DNA of 15,023 nt, taken from contig VGFF01000047.1 of the NCBI GenBank assembly GCA_016868955.1, positions 1 through 15,023 on the forward strand, written 5' to 3'. Under the pieces are notes generated by a model. The model was given only the letters and a program-made list of their open reading frames with translations, was not told the DNA's origin and ran no database searches. Positions within the stretch are counted from its first letter, which is position 1. The number at the start of each line of letters is the position of its first letter. A program made the position numbers and the translations under genes. Of the stretch, positions 1-7,960 are shown in pieces. The stretch comes from Armatimonadota bacterium (lineage in GTDB: Bacteria > Sysuimicrobiota > Sysuimicrobiia > Sysuimicrobiales > VGFF01).

Positions 1-694
1 ACGCCGCGCGCGACTCGCCGTTGTGGAAGTTGAGCGCGCCGCAGCACGTCTGCGCCGGCGTCACGACGACCTCGATGCCGTTGCGTTGCAGCACGCGCAC
101 GACGGCGTCCTGCACGCCGGCGAACAAGGTTCCCATCGCGCACCCGGCGAGGAGCCCGACGCGAGCCCGACGCGCGCCTCGCGCCGGGAACACGCTGGCG
201 CCGTCCGGGAAGAAGTGATCCGGCACGCGCGGCAGCAGCGATTGCGAATCGCGCAGGCGCGCCGGTAAGAACGCGCCGACGTCGTCGAGCAGCGACGTGC
301 GTTGCGCGAACCGCAGCAGGCGCGCCAGCAGGCGGAGACGGCGCGGATGCGGCAGCAGCTGCGTGAACGCGAAGCGTTGCGCGACGCGCGACATCCAAGA
401 CCCGTGCGGGCCCAGCATCGCGCGCGCCCGCTCGGCGATGCGCCCGTACTGCACGCCGGACGGGCAGGCCGTTTCGCAGGCGCGGCACATCAGGCAGAGG
501 TACAAGTGATCGGCCCACTGCGGGGTGACCTGGGCGCGTCCCTCGGCTGCGGCGTGGACGAGCGTGATGCGTCCGCGCGGCGATTCCGCTTCCATGCGCG
601 TCTCGCGATACGTCGGGCAGGCGTTCAGACAAAGCCCGCAGTGCACGCAATCGTACAACTCGGGCAGATGAAGTTGCGGGATCGTCGTCGCCAT
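1..694 (-). CDS. glcF: Glycolate dehydrogenase Fe-S subunit GlcF-like, partial (copy 1)
   Basis: N-terminal 231 codons of an iron-sulfur subunit of the glycolate / D-2-hydroxyacid dehydrogenase type; the C-terminus lies beyond the left edge. It should pass electrons from the flavin subunit to the quinone pool at the membrane. Two ferredoxin-type [4Fe-4S] motifs are visible: CVHCGLCLNACP (Cys16, 19, 22, 26) and CLMCRACETACP (Cys67, 70, 73, 77). The first CCG-domain motif (CCGALNFHNGE) is close to the break. The ATG at 694 directly follows the TAG of the upstream glcD (695-697) with no gap, so the pair is probably translationally coupled. No glcE lies between them, unlike the second set in this window. 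The exact 2-hydroxyacid (glycolate or D-lactate) cannot be settled from sequence. Confidence 0.88.
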   Translation of the reverse strand, partial: MATTIPQLHLPELYDCVHCGLCLNACPTYRETRMEAESPRGRITLVHAAAEGRAQVTPQWADHLYLCLMCRACETACPSGVQYGRIAERARAMLGPHGSWMSRVAQRFAFTQLLPHPRRLRLLARLLRFAQRTSLLDDVGAFLPARLRDSQSLLPRVPDHFFPDGASVFPARGARRARVGLLAGCAMGTLFAGVQDAVVRVLQRNGIEVVVTPAQTCCGALNFHNGESRAA

Positions 695-2131
695 CTAGGT
701 GCTCGTCTCTCCCAGCATCGCGGCGGTCGCGTACGAGAACGGCTCGTGCGATCCGATCGGCAGCTTCTTGTCGGGGTTCATCGTGCCGCGCGAGGCCAGG
801 CGATCACGCAAGCGGCGCATGACGTTCAGCGTCGCATCGTCGAACATCCAACCGAGGTACTCGCGTTTCTCGATGCCGACGCCGTGCTCGCCGGTCACTG
901 TGCCACCCGCGTCGACGCAGGCCTTGAGGATCTCCTCGCCGGCGCGCACGACCTTCTCGGTCATGCCCGGCTCGCGCGGATCGAACAGGATCACCGGGTG
1001 CAGATTTCCGTCGCCGGCGTGGAAGACGTTGGCGATGCGCAGCTGATGCCGGCGGCCGATCTCACGGATCCGCGCCAGGATCGCCGGCAGCTGGTGCCGC
1101 GGCACGACGCCGTCCTGCACGTAGTTGCTCGGCGCGAGGTGGCCAAGCGCGCCGCCGAAGTGCTTGCGCGCCTTCCACAAGTCATGGCGTTCCTTTTCAT
1201 TGGATGCAATGCGCAGCTCAGCGGCACCGTGGGCCGCGCAGATCGCGCGCAGCTCGTTCATCGCGCGATCGGCGGCGCTCGCGGTCGATTCGACTTCGAG
1301 CAGCAGCACGGCCGCGCCGTCCGCCGGGAGGCCGAGGCTGTACTGTGACTCGACGGCGCGCACGCCTTCCTCGTCCATCATCTCCATGGCTTGCGGCAGG
1401 ATCCCCGTGGCGACGATCTGCGACACCGTGCGCGACGCCTCGTCGAACGACCGGTAGATCGCCAGCACGGTGCGGACGGCTTCGCGACGCCGCATGAGCC
1501 GCACGATCGCGCGCGTGACGATGCCGATCGTTCCCTCCGACCCGCACAGCAGTCCGGGCAGGTCCAATCCGGGCGCGTCGGTCGCCGCCGATCCGGCCCA
1601 GAAGACGTTGCCGTCGGCGTCGACGACTTCGCAGGCAAGCACGTGGTTGGTCGTAACGCCGTACGACAGACAGTGCATGCCGCCGGCGTTGTTACCGATG
1701 TTGCCGCCGATCGTCGAGGCGACCTGGCTTCCGGGGTCGGGCGCGAAGAACAAGCCAAGGTGCGCAACGTGGCTCGTCAACTCGGCGTTCGCCACGCCCG
1801 CTTCGACGAGCGCGGTGCGGTCGACCGCGTCGACTTCGACGATGCGGTCCATGCGTGTCAGCGCGACGATCATGCCGCCGCGGATCGGAATGGACCCACC
1901 GTTGAGGCCGGTGCCGGCGCCGCGCGCGACGATCGGCATGCCGGCGGCACGGGCGAGTCTCACACAGGCGGCGACCTCCTCCGTCGTGCGCGGCAACACG
2001 ACGACGTCGGGCAGGGCCCGCCCGACGAGGAACGCGTCGCGCTCGTAGACGACCAGGTCCTCGGGACGATGGACGACGTAAGCTGCCCCGATCGCCTTCG
2101 ACAGGCGGGAGACGAGAGAAGCTTTGTTCAT
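695..2131 (-). CDS. glcD: FAD-linked glycolate/D-2-hydroxyacid dehydrogenase, GlcD-like (copy 1)
   Basis: 478-residue flavoprotein of the GlcD / D-lactate dehydrogenase family (FAD-binding type 4 domain, then FAD-oxidase C domain); it oxidises a 2-hydroxyacid such as glycolate to the 2-oxoacid. Visible motifs: ARGAGTGLNGGS (about 69-80), DPGSQ...TIGGNIGNNAGG (132-151), GSEGTIG (197-203), YVQDGVVPR (337-345), NVFHAGDGNLHP (368-379, metal/substrate region) and GEHGVG (414-419). I chose the ATG at 2131. The frame stays open to 2203, but the extra 24 residues would run into the start region of the divergent lyase gene and do not look like the family. The SD is weak (AGGTG). It reads into glcF with no gap. 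It differs from copy 2 in sequence, so the two are paralogues rather than a recent duplication. Confidence 0.9.
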   Translation of the reverse strand: MNKASLVSRLSKAIGAAYVVHRPEDLVVYERDAFLVGRALPDVVVLPRTTEEVAACVRLARAAGMPIVARGAGTGLNGGSIPIRGGMIVALTRMDRIVEVDAVDRTALVEAGVANAELTSHVAHLGLFFAPDPGSQVASTIGGNIGNNAGGMHCLSYGVTTNHVLACEVVDADGNVFWAGSAATDAPGLDLPGLLCGSEGTIGIVTRAIVRLMRRREAVRTVLAIYRSFDEASRTVSQIVATGILPQAMEMMDEEGVRAVESQYSLGLPADGAAVLLLEVESTASAADRAMNELRAICAAHGAAELRIASNEKERHDLWKARKHFGGALGHLAPSNYVQDGVVPRHQLPAILARIREIGRRHQLRIANVFHAGDGNLHPVILFDPREPGMTEKVVRAGEEILKACVDAGGTVTGEHGVGIEKREYLGWMFDDATLNVMRRLRDRLASRGTMNPDKKLPIGSHEPFSYATAAMLGETST

Positions 2132-2238
2132 CGAGACGGCACCTGGAATCGCAGCAGAGGAGCCCTCATCAGCTCGTGGAACACGTACCGTTAATTCTCG
2201 CAAACCCCACCGTGAAAGCCAACCCGGAGGTGCACGAA
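2132..2238. promoter_or_regulatory. Divergent intergenic region between glcD copy 1 and the lyase gene
   Basis: 107 bp between the chosen start codons of two divergent genes of C2 metabolism; promoters for both directions should lie here. A locally AT-richer core (about 2187-2200, CCGTTAATTCTCG) could hold a -10 element, but I see no convincing -35/-10 pair on either strand and no clear palindromic operator beyond a short CGTG-GAA-CACG (2175-2185). The lyase ribosome-binding site occupies 2226-2231. Regulator and exact promoter are unassigned. Confidence 0.4.
2226..2231 (+). promoter_or_regulatory. Shine-Dalgarno fixing the lyase start
   Basis: GGAGGT lies 7 nt before the ATG at 2239. The frame is also open from an ATG at 2176, but that start has no comparable site and would add 21 residues unlike the family, so 2239 is preferred. 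Confidence 0.7.
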
Positions 2239-3159
2239 ATGTCCGGTCCGAACGCGCCCGCCCGATTAGAACGGTCCATGCTGTCCGTTCCCGGCGCGAG
2301 CGCCAAGATGATCGAGAAGGCCGTGGCGAGCGCCGCCGACGCGGTCATGCTCGATTTAGAGGACGCCGTTCCCGCGGCCGGCAAACCGGCGGCGCGGCCG
2401 ATCGTGGCGCACGCCCTGCGTTCGTTGGACTGGGGCGGAAAGATCCGCCTGTTCCGCATCAACGCGCTGGACACGGTCTGGGCGTATCGCGACCTCATCG
2501 AGGTCGTCGAGGCCGCCGGCCCCTCCATCGACGCGATCATGGTGCCCAAGGTCGGCCGGCCCGAGGACATCGCGTTCGTCGACATCCTGTTGACGCAGAT
2601 CGAAGGCGCACTCGGCCTGAATCGCCGCATCGGCATCGAGGCACAGATCGAATCCGCGAGCGGGCTGCTGAACGCGGAGCGAATCGCGTTCGCCTCGCCG
2701 CGACTGGAAGCGCTCGTCTTCGGACCCGGCGACTATGCGGCTTCGATGCGCATGCCGCTGGACGCGATCGGCGCGCTCGACGAGTGGGACGAGGCCTATC
2801 CGGGCCACCGCTGGCACTACGCGATGCAGCGCATCGTCGCCGCCGCCCGCGCCGCCGGCCTGCGCGCGCAGGACGGGCCGCTCGCCGACTACAAGGACTT
2901 GGACGGATTGCGCCGCGTCGCCCGGATCGCGCGCGCGATCGGGTTCGACGGCAAGTGGTGCATCCATCCGGCGCAGATCGCCGTCGTCAACGAGGTGTTC
3001 TCGCCGACGCCGCACGAGCTAGTGTGGGCCCGCCGCGTCGTCGACGCGTACGAAGCGGCGGTCCGCGAGGGTCGCGGCGTGGTCACACTCGACGGCACGA
3101 TGATCGACATGGCGTCGGTGCGGATGGCGCAAGCGGCGCTCAATCGGGAGCGGCGCTAA
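2239..3159 (+). CDS. CitE/HpcH-type aldolase-lyase, probable malyl-CoA lyase
   Basis: 306-residue TIM-barrel enzyme of the HpcH/HpaI - citrate lyase beta family. Visible motifs: MLSVPGAS (14-21), MLDLEDAVP (37-45), FRINALDT (72-79), the Mg-binding IEAQIES (133-139, Glu134 and Glu138), FGPGDYAASM (161-170, Asp165), DGPLADYKDLDG (212-223) and CIHPAQI (241-247). The DGPLADYKDLDG and WCIHPAQ segments and the length fit malyl-CoA / beta-methylmalyl-CoA lyase-like members, which interconvert malyl-CoA with glyoxylate and acetyl-CoA. The surrounding glyoxylate-producing and glyoxylate-consuming genes agree with that. Citramalyl-CoA lyase or a malyl-CoA thioesterase remain possible. The gene is the only protein-coding gene on the plus strand here; its TAA overlaps the stop of the convergent protease gene by 4 bp. 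Confidence 0.82.
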   Translation: MSGPNAPARLERSMLSVPGASAKMIEKAVASAADAVMLDLEDAVPAAGKPAARPIVAHALRSLDWGGKIRLFRINALDTVWAYRDLIEVVEAAGPSIDAIMVPKVGRPEDIAFVDILLTQIEGALGLNRRIGIEAQIESASGLLNAERIAFASPRLEALVFGPGDYAASMRMPLDAIGALDEWDEAYPGHRWHYAMQRIVAAARAAGLRAQDGPLADYKDLDGLRRVARIARAIGFDGKWCIHPAQIAVVNEVFSPTPHELVWARRVVDAYEAAVREGRGVVTLDGTMIDMASVRMAQAALNRERR

Positions 3160-3941
3160 GGGTTCGTCCGGCACGGCGACTGCAGCGCCGGGCTTGTGAT
3201 CCCGACGCCGACCGTCGGCTGATTCACCAAGCGCCAACCGAACAGCCCTTGCACCTGTCCGGCGACGTTGAGGATCGGCGCGCCGCTGTCGCCCTCGAGA
3301 ACGGGGTCGATGAAGTTCATGCTGAAGACGGGCGTTCCGTCGCGTGCGTTCCAGACGTCGCGAACCGCGCCTATGGCGACGCGCCGCTGCGGAACCGTCC
3401 GCGAGCCGCCGAACCCGATGATGCGGATCGGGTCTCCGGCCCGCGGCGCCGGACCCATCGACAGGCTGGCGAAGTCCGGCATCGGCGCGTTCCACGCGGT
3501 GGCGAACGGGGCGCGCTCGCCGTTCGCGCCAGGGGCCGTCAAGCTGCGGAACGGCGCGTTCGGCGGGATCACGCGGACAACGGCCAGGTCCCGCGCCGCC
3601 TCGACGCCGCCAGCCGCCGTTCCGGCCGGCAACCGCGCCGCGCACGTGATCGCCGCGCCGAAGAAGTACCGCTCGACGAACGCGAGCAGATAGTACCGAT
3701 TCGGCTCCTCCAACGCGAGCCTTACCACGTGCGCGTTCGTCAGCGCGGTCCCGTCGGGATGGCTGAAGAACTCGGTGCCCGCATAGACGCTGCGGTGCTG
3801 GGTTCCGTCACGCGTGAACGTCAGGAGCTGAAAGACAGCGCTGGCGGGATCGGCGGGCTGCGGCGCGCCCGCGGCGGTGCTGGCGGCCCGCTGCGCCGCC
3901 AGCACGCACAGCCAGAGCATCCACGTCCCGCGAATCCGCAT
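3156..3941 (-). CDS. Exported trypsin-like serine protease
   Basis: 261-residue protein with a short hydrophobic N-terminus (about 7-16, MWLWL-type core preceded by two Arg) and an AAG/AP-type cleavage region near residue 24-26, suggesting export. The trypsin-like catalytic triad is visible: His71 in LTNAHVV, Asp118 in ARDLAVVRV and Ser219 in EGDSGAPI. No PDZ domain follows, so it is not a full HtrA/DegP. The mature part has exactly two cysteines (Cys100, Cys257), compatible with one disulfide. I chose the ATG at 3941; a TTG at 3971 would put ten extra residues before the signal and overlap glcF. It begins 7 nt after the glcF stop, so it is probably the last gene of the glycolate operon, and it ends tail-to-tail with the lyase gene. 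Substrate unknown. Confidence 0.82.
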   Translation of the reverse strand: MRIRGTWMLWLCVLAAQRAASTAAGAPQPADPASAVFQLLTFTRDGTQHRSVYAGTEFFSHPDGTALTNAHVVRLALEEPNRYYLLAFVERYFFGAAITCAARLPAGTAAGGVEAARDLAVVRVIPPNAPFRSLTAPGANGERAPFATAWNAPMPDFASLSMGPAPRAGDPIRIIGFGGSRTVPQRRVAIGAVRDVWNARDGTPVFSMNFIDPVLEGDSGAPILNVAGQVQGLFGWRLVNQPTVGVGITSPALQSPCRTNP

Positions 3942-3948
3942 CCCCACG

Positions 3949-5235
3949 CTACGAAGCAAGCGTAGTGCCAACCGCCATCGTCCCCTCGTAGGCGTGATCC
4001 AAGATCTCGACCGTATGAAGCACCGGCATGGGACGGCCGCCCGCCCCGGCGCGCGCCAGGTGCAGGCGCAGTTGATTCAGGCATCCGATGTTGCCCGTCG
4101 CGACTAAGTCCGCTCGCGTCGCCAGCAGGGCCGCCGCCTTGCGAGCGCCCAGAGCCGCCGCGATCGCCGGCTGCTCGACGTTGTACAGTCCCGCCGAACC
4201 GCAACACAGCTCGCCGTCGTCCAGCGATCGCAGCGAGACGCCGGGGATGGCCGCGAGCAACCGCCGCGGCTCTTCGCGGATGCCTTGCGCGTGGGAGAGG
4301 TGACACGCGTCGTGGTAAACGACGCGCAACGGCGCGCGCAGCGACGGTGGCGCCACGACGCCGAGCCGATCGAGAAAGACGCTGACGTCGACGACGCGCT
4401 GCGCGAACGCCGACGCGGCATCGCTTTCCGGCGCCCCGGCGAACAGGAGCGGATACTCTCGCATGCCCGAGCCACAACCGGCGGCGTTCGTGACGACCGC
4501 GTCGACGTCGGCGGGAAACGCCGCCATGGTCCGCCGCGCGAACCGCCGCGCCGTAGGGTCGCCGGCATGCATCGACAGCGCCCCGCAGCACCCTTGCTCG
4601 CGCGGCACGACGACGTCCACGCCGTTGCGCCGCAGAACGCGGATCGTCGCCGCGTTGATCTCGGGCGCGAGAACGCGCTGGGCGCACCCGAGCAGCAGCC
4701 CGACCCGGGCGCGGCGCGCGCCGATCGCTGGCGCGAACCCCGGTACGGGAACGGAGGCGGGGAGCGTCGGCGGCAGAAGCGCCAAGAGATCGCCCATCCA
4801 ATCCGGCGTGAGGCGCCGCAACGCCCGCGCAATCGGCGCGATCATCGCCGCCAGACGCAACCGCGCCGGGTACGGCAGCGTGAGCAGGGCCAACCGCCGG
4901 CGGAACGCCGCAGCCGGCTCGCGCTTCGCGTTCGCCATCTCGCGGAAGGGAGTCAGCAGATCACCGTAGGCGACGCCGGACGGGCACGCCGTGACGCAGC
5001 CGAGACAGCCGAGGCAGCGATCGATGTGCGGCAGTGCGTGATCGAGCGGCAGCCGGTCCTCCAGCACTTCCTTCATGAGGACGATGCGCCCCCGCGGCGA
5101 GTCCATCTCCTCGCCGAGGACTTGGTACGTCGGGCACGCCGGCAGGCAGAAGCCGCAATGCACGCAGCGTGCGACCGCGGCGGCCATCGCCGGGCCGGCC
5201 GGTCCTCTTTCCGTGAGTGGAATCTCGTGTCGCAT
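3949..5235 (-). CDS. glcF: Glycolate dehydrogenase Fe-S subunit GlcF (copy 2)
   Basis: 428-residue iron-sulfur subunit, a normal GlcF length. Two [4Fe-4S] ferredoxin motifs are present: CVHCGFCLPACP (Cys24, 27, 30, 34) and CLGCLGCVTACP (Cys74, 77, 80, 84). Two CCG-domain motifs follow: CCGALSMHAGD in the middle and the later ELCCGSAGLYN. It should pass electrons from GlcD/GlcE to quinone. The ATG at 5235 starts 4 nt after the glcE stop; the frame is open to 5325 but the extra residues would lie inside glcE. No clear SD is visible, consistent with coupling. It belongs to the glcD-glcE-glcF set and is followed closely by the protease gene. Confidence 0.92.
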   Translation of the reverse strand: MRHEIPLTERGPAGPAMAAAVARCVHCGFCLPACPTYQVLGEEMDSPRGRIVLMKEVLEDRLPLDHALPHIDRCLGCLGCVTACPSGVAYGDLLTPFREMANAKREPAAAFRRRLALLTLPYPARLRLAAMIAPIARALRRLTPDWMGDLLALLPPTLPASVPVPGFAPAIGARRARVGLLLGCAQRVLAPEINAATIRVLRRNGVDVVVPREQGCCGALSMHAGDPTARRFARRTMAAFPADVDAVVTNAAGCGSGMREYPLLFAGAPESDAASAFAQRVVDVSVFLDRLGVVAPPSLRAPLRVVYHDACHLSHAQGIREEPRRLLAAIPGVSLRSLDDGELCCGSAGLYNVEQPAIAAALGARKAAALLATRADLVATGNIGCLNQLRLHLARAGAGGRPMPVLHTVEILDHAYEGTMAVGTTLAS

Positions 5236-5239
5236 CGGA

Positions 5240-6328
5240 TCAGACGTCGAAACGGCCGGTTGGATCGATGGCGCGCCGAACGCGCGCGCCGAACTCGTTC
5301 GCGGCGTCGACTCCCAACCGCGCACGAGGCTCGTCGCCGCGGAGCACGACGCCGCTCAGGTTCGCGGCCGTGAGCACGCTGTCCAAGATCGCGACGTCCT
5401 CATCGAAGGGCCAGGCGATCCACGCGACGTTCGCCGCCGCGGCGTATCGCCGGACGGCGCGCGTCATCGCCAAGCTCGTCTCGAGAACTCGCGCGCGCGT
5501 GAGCGTCGTCGGCACTTTCACGAGCAGATGGTCGGTCGCCCAAGTGAATTCTCGGGCCGCCTCCCAAATTCTTTCCTCCTCGGCGCCGCGCACGACGTCG
5601 AGAGTGATCGCTTCGCCGCCGAGCGCGCCCCGCAGGCGATCGACGCTCGTCGCGAGCGCCGATTCCTCGCCGGAGATCCGCATCAGCAGGTTCGCTGGCG
5701 GCACAAGGTCGATGCAGTCGCAGACGACCGGGAGCCGGGCGATTCGCGGCAACGTCGCGAGCGCCGCCGCCATGTCGCGCATGTGCGCGATCACCGTCAC
5801 GGACGGTCCCGGCCAAGGAAACACCTTGAGGGACAGCTCCGCGATCGCGCCCAGTCGTCCCATGCTGCCGACGAACAGCTTCGGAAAGTCGAATCCGGCC
5901 GCGTTCTTGACGACCTTACCGCCGCCGCGGATCACGCGCCCGGCGCCGTCGACGAACCGGATGCCGATGACGAAGTCGCGCACGCCCCCGTGCCGCCAAC
6001 GCCCGGAGCCGCTAAGGCCCGCGGCGACGGTGCCGCCGAGGGTCGCGCCGGCGTCGCGGAACGTGGGATCGAACGGCAAGACCTGACCGTGCGCCGCGAG
6101 GAGGGACGACACGTCCGACAATCGCGTTCCCGCCAGTGCCGTGAACGTGTATTCGGCGGGCTCGTATTCGACGATGCCGGTCAGCGCGGTGGTCTCGATC
6201 AGCGCCACGTCCGACGAGACTCTTGTCAGCGCCGGCTTCGTTCGGTTTCCGATCGGCAGGACGCGCGCATGGTCGCGTACGGCCTGTGCCAGCGCCTCTA
6301 CGGTCATCGGTTGCAGATGGCTCGTCAC
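5240..6328 (-). CDS. glcE: Glycolate dehydrogenase FAD-binding subunit GlcE
   Basis: 362-residue FAD-binding subunit, close to the usual GlcE length. Recognisable elements are the flavin loop LPIGNRTKP (24-32), LPFDPTF...GATLGGTVAAGLSG (84-107), RDFVIG (117-122) and GGGKVVKNAAGFD (135-147) followed by GSMGRLG (154-160). It lacks the FAD-oxidase C-terminal domain of GlcD, as expected. The start is the GTG at 6328, which overlaps the TGA of glcD in a GTGA arrangement (6325-6328), typical of translational coupling; an ATG seven codons later (6307) is a possible alternative. Together with flanking glcD and glcF it completes the three-subunit glycolate dehydrogenase. Confidence 0.92.
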   Translation of the reverse strand: MTSHLQPMTVEALAQAVRDHARVLPIGNRTKPALTRVSSDVALIETTALTGIVEYEPAEYTFTALAGTRLSDVSSLLAAHGQVLPFDPTFRDAGATLGGTVAAGLSGSGRWRHGGVRDFVIGIRFVDGAGRVIRGGGKVVKNAAGFDFPKLFVGSMGRLGAIAELSLKVFPWPGPSVTVIAHMRDMAAALATLPRIARLPVVCDCIDLVPPANLLMRISGEESALATSVDRLRGALGGEAITLDVVRGAEEERIWEAAREFTWATDHLLVKVPTTLTRARVLETSLAMTRAVRRYAAAANVAWIAWPFDEDVAILDSVLTAANLSGVVLRGDEPRARLGVDAANEFGARVRRAIDPTGRFDV

Positions 6329-7722
6329 GTCGGAGACAGCATCTTGCCCGGATTGGCGAGGCCGGCCGGATCGACGGCATCGCGCACCGCTCGCATCAAG
6401 GACATATCGTCGGACGAGAACATGCGGGGCAGATAGGCCAGCTTCTCGACGCCGACGCCGTGCTCGCCGGTCACGGAACCGCCCATTCGGATGCAGAGCT
6501 CGAGGATCTCGCCGGCGAGCCGCTCGGCGCGCTCCAGCGCGCCGCCCTCGCGGCCGTCATAGAGGATGAGCGGATGCAAATTCCCGTCGCCGGCATGGAA
6601 GACGTTGGCGACGCGAATGCCGTACGCCTGACTCAACAGATCGATCTCCGCCAGCGCGGCCCCCAGCCGCGACCGCGGCACGACGCCGTCCTGCACGATG
6701 TAATCGGGACTCAATCGTCCAACGGCCGAGAACGCGCTCTTGCGGCCTTTCCAGATCCGCGCTCGTTCCGCTTCATCGGCGGCCGGACGCACCGATCGGG
6801 CGCCGGAGTCGCCGAGCAGCGCCAGGAGGCGGCGGAACTCGGCGTCGACATGACCCGCTTCCCCGTCGAGCTCGACGATCAAAACCGCCGACGCGCCGGC
6901 GGGATACCCGGGGTGCGCCGCCGCCTCCGCCGCCTCGATCGCGAGCGCGTCCATGATCTCCATCGCGGCCGGCAGCAATCCGGACGCGACGACGCGCGCG
7001 ACCGCGTCGCCCGCGGCGGCGAGGCTGTCGTAGGCCGCGAGCACCGTGCGCACCGATTCCGGGCGCGGCAGCAGTCGAACCACCACCTCGACCGCGATGC
7101 CGAAGAGCCCCTCCGAGCCAACGAAGAACCCCGTCAGATCCGGGCCGACGCCATCGAGGCTCTCGCCGCCGAGACGCGCGACGGCGCCGTCGGGAAGAAC
7201 GACCGTCAATCCCAACACGTGATTCGAGGTCATGCCGTACTTCAAGCAGTGGGCCCCGCCCGAGTTGAACGCGACGTTGCCGCCGATCGTGCACACCGGC
7301 TGGCTCGACGGATCCGGCGCGTAGTAGAGCCCGTGGGCGGCCGCCGCTCGCGAGATATCGGCGTTGATCACGCCAGGCTCACAGACCGCGACGCGTTCTT
7401 CGGCATCGATCCGCAAGATACGGTTCATGCGGTTCAGCGCGATGACGATGCCGCCGGCAACCGGCAGCGATCCGCCGGACAGGCTCGTGCCGCTGCCGCG
7501 CGCGACGAACGGCACCCCGTGTTCGGCGCAGGTGCGCACGACGCGCGTAACCTCGTCGGTGGATTCCACGACGATGACGGCTTCGGGGACGGTACGGAAG
7601 GCGGTCAGAGCGTCCGAAGCGTAGGCGGAGAGCGCCGCCGGAGACGTGAGGACACGTTGCGCGGGCACGCGGCGGGCGATCTCCGCCAGCGCCCGATCGC
7701 GATTCACGGCGTCGTTCGCCAT
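6325..7722 (-). CDS. glcD: Glycolate dehydrogenase flavin subunit GlcD (copy 2)
   Basis: 465-residue catalytic flavoprotein oxidising glycolate to glyoxylate. It carries the family motifs ARGSGTSLSGGS, APDPSSQ, TIGGNVAFNSGG, HCLKYGMTSNHVLG, DYIVQDGVVPR, NVFHAGDGNLHP and GEHGVG in order. The DPSSQ and HCLKYG forms match classical GlcD better than copy 1 does. The ATG at 7722 is chosen; the frame is open upstream to 7920 but the extra 66 Arg-rich residues are the shadow of the preceding small membrane-protein gene. The start overlaps that gene's 3' end by 19 nt and the stop overlaps glcE by 4 nt, so aminotransferase, membrane protein, glcD, glcE and glcF form a tight transcription unit. Confidence 0.92.
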   Translation of the reverse strand: MANDAVNRDRALAEIARRVPAQRVLTSPAALSAYASDALTAFRTVPEAVIVVESTDEVTRVVRTCAEHGVPFVARGSGTSLSGGSLPVAGGIVIALNRMNRILRIDAEERVAVCEPGVINADISRAAAAHGLYYAPDPSSQPVCTIGGNVAFNSGGAHCLKYGMTSNHVLGLTVVLPDGAVARLGGESLDGVGPDLTGFFVGSEGLFGIAVEVVVRLLPRPESVRTVLAAYDSLAAAGDAVARVVASGLLPAAMEIMDALAIEAAEAAAHPGYPAGASAVLIVELDGEAGHVDAEFRRLLALLGDSGARSVRPAADEAERARIWKGRKSAFSAVGRLSPDYIVQDGVVPRSRLGAALAEIDLLSQAYGIRVANVFHAGDGNLHPLILYDGREGGALERAERLAGEILELCIRMGGSVTGEHGVGVEKLAYLPRMFSSDDMSLMRAVRDAVDPAGLANPGKMLSPT

Positions 7723-7934
7723 ACGGTCAGCAACAGCACCCCGAACACGACGAACAGGACGCCAATCACGAGCCACTGCCCGACGATGAACCAGCGCGGC
7801 AAGATTTGGAACGGCCACCGCCGCACGTAGTCCTCCGCGAGCGCATAGTAGGCTGCGGCGCTCCGTGGGCCGGCGAGCAGCGAAGCCACGCCGACGAGGA
7901 CGAAGCCGACACCGAAGCAATCACGCGCGGTCAC
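7704..7934 (-). CDS. Small two-TM membrane protein, unknown function
   Basis: 76-residue protein, not recognised. Two hydrophobic segments are visible: about 7-21 (FGVGFVLVGVASLLA) and 49-72 (FIVGQWLVIGVLFVVFGVLLL core), separated by a polar stretch with Asp35, Arg38, Arg39. It starts at a GTG at 7934 for lack of any ATG in the open part of the frame, 26 nt after the aminotransferase stop; no strong SD is visible. The frame is open much further upstream, but that part is antisense-like shadow of the aminotransferase. The 3' end overlaps the glcD start by 19 nt. Position inside the glycolate operon suggests a membrane partner for the dehydrogenase or a carrier-associated protein; this is inference only. 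Confidence 0.6.
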   Translation of the reverse strand: MTARDCFGVGFVLVGVASLLAGPRSAAAYYALAEDYVRRWPFQILPRWFIVGQWLVIGVLFVVFGVLLLTVWRTTP

Positions 7935-7960
7935 CGCGACGACAAGGATCGTTCGTTTGG

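Noticed and set aside
302..1348. 348-residue plus-strand open frame opposite glcD copy 1
   Set aside because: Arg/Ala/His-rich translation with no family motif; antisense of a well-supported gene in high-G+C DNA.
3156..3941. Protease as HtrA/DegP
   Set aside because: Triad is trypsin-like but there is no PDZ domain and the length ends soon after the serine motif.
2124..3965. 613-residue plus-strand open frame
   Set aside because: Runs through the lyase gene in another frame and then antisense to the protease; Arg-rich low-complexity translation, no motif.
4285..6436. Long plus-strand open frames opposite glcF and glcE
   Set aside because: Shadow frames of GC-rich genes; no recognisable domain.
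6223..7830. 535-residue plus-strand open frame opposite glcD copy 2
   Set aside because: Antisense shadow; composition typical of reversed GC-rich coding sequence.
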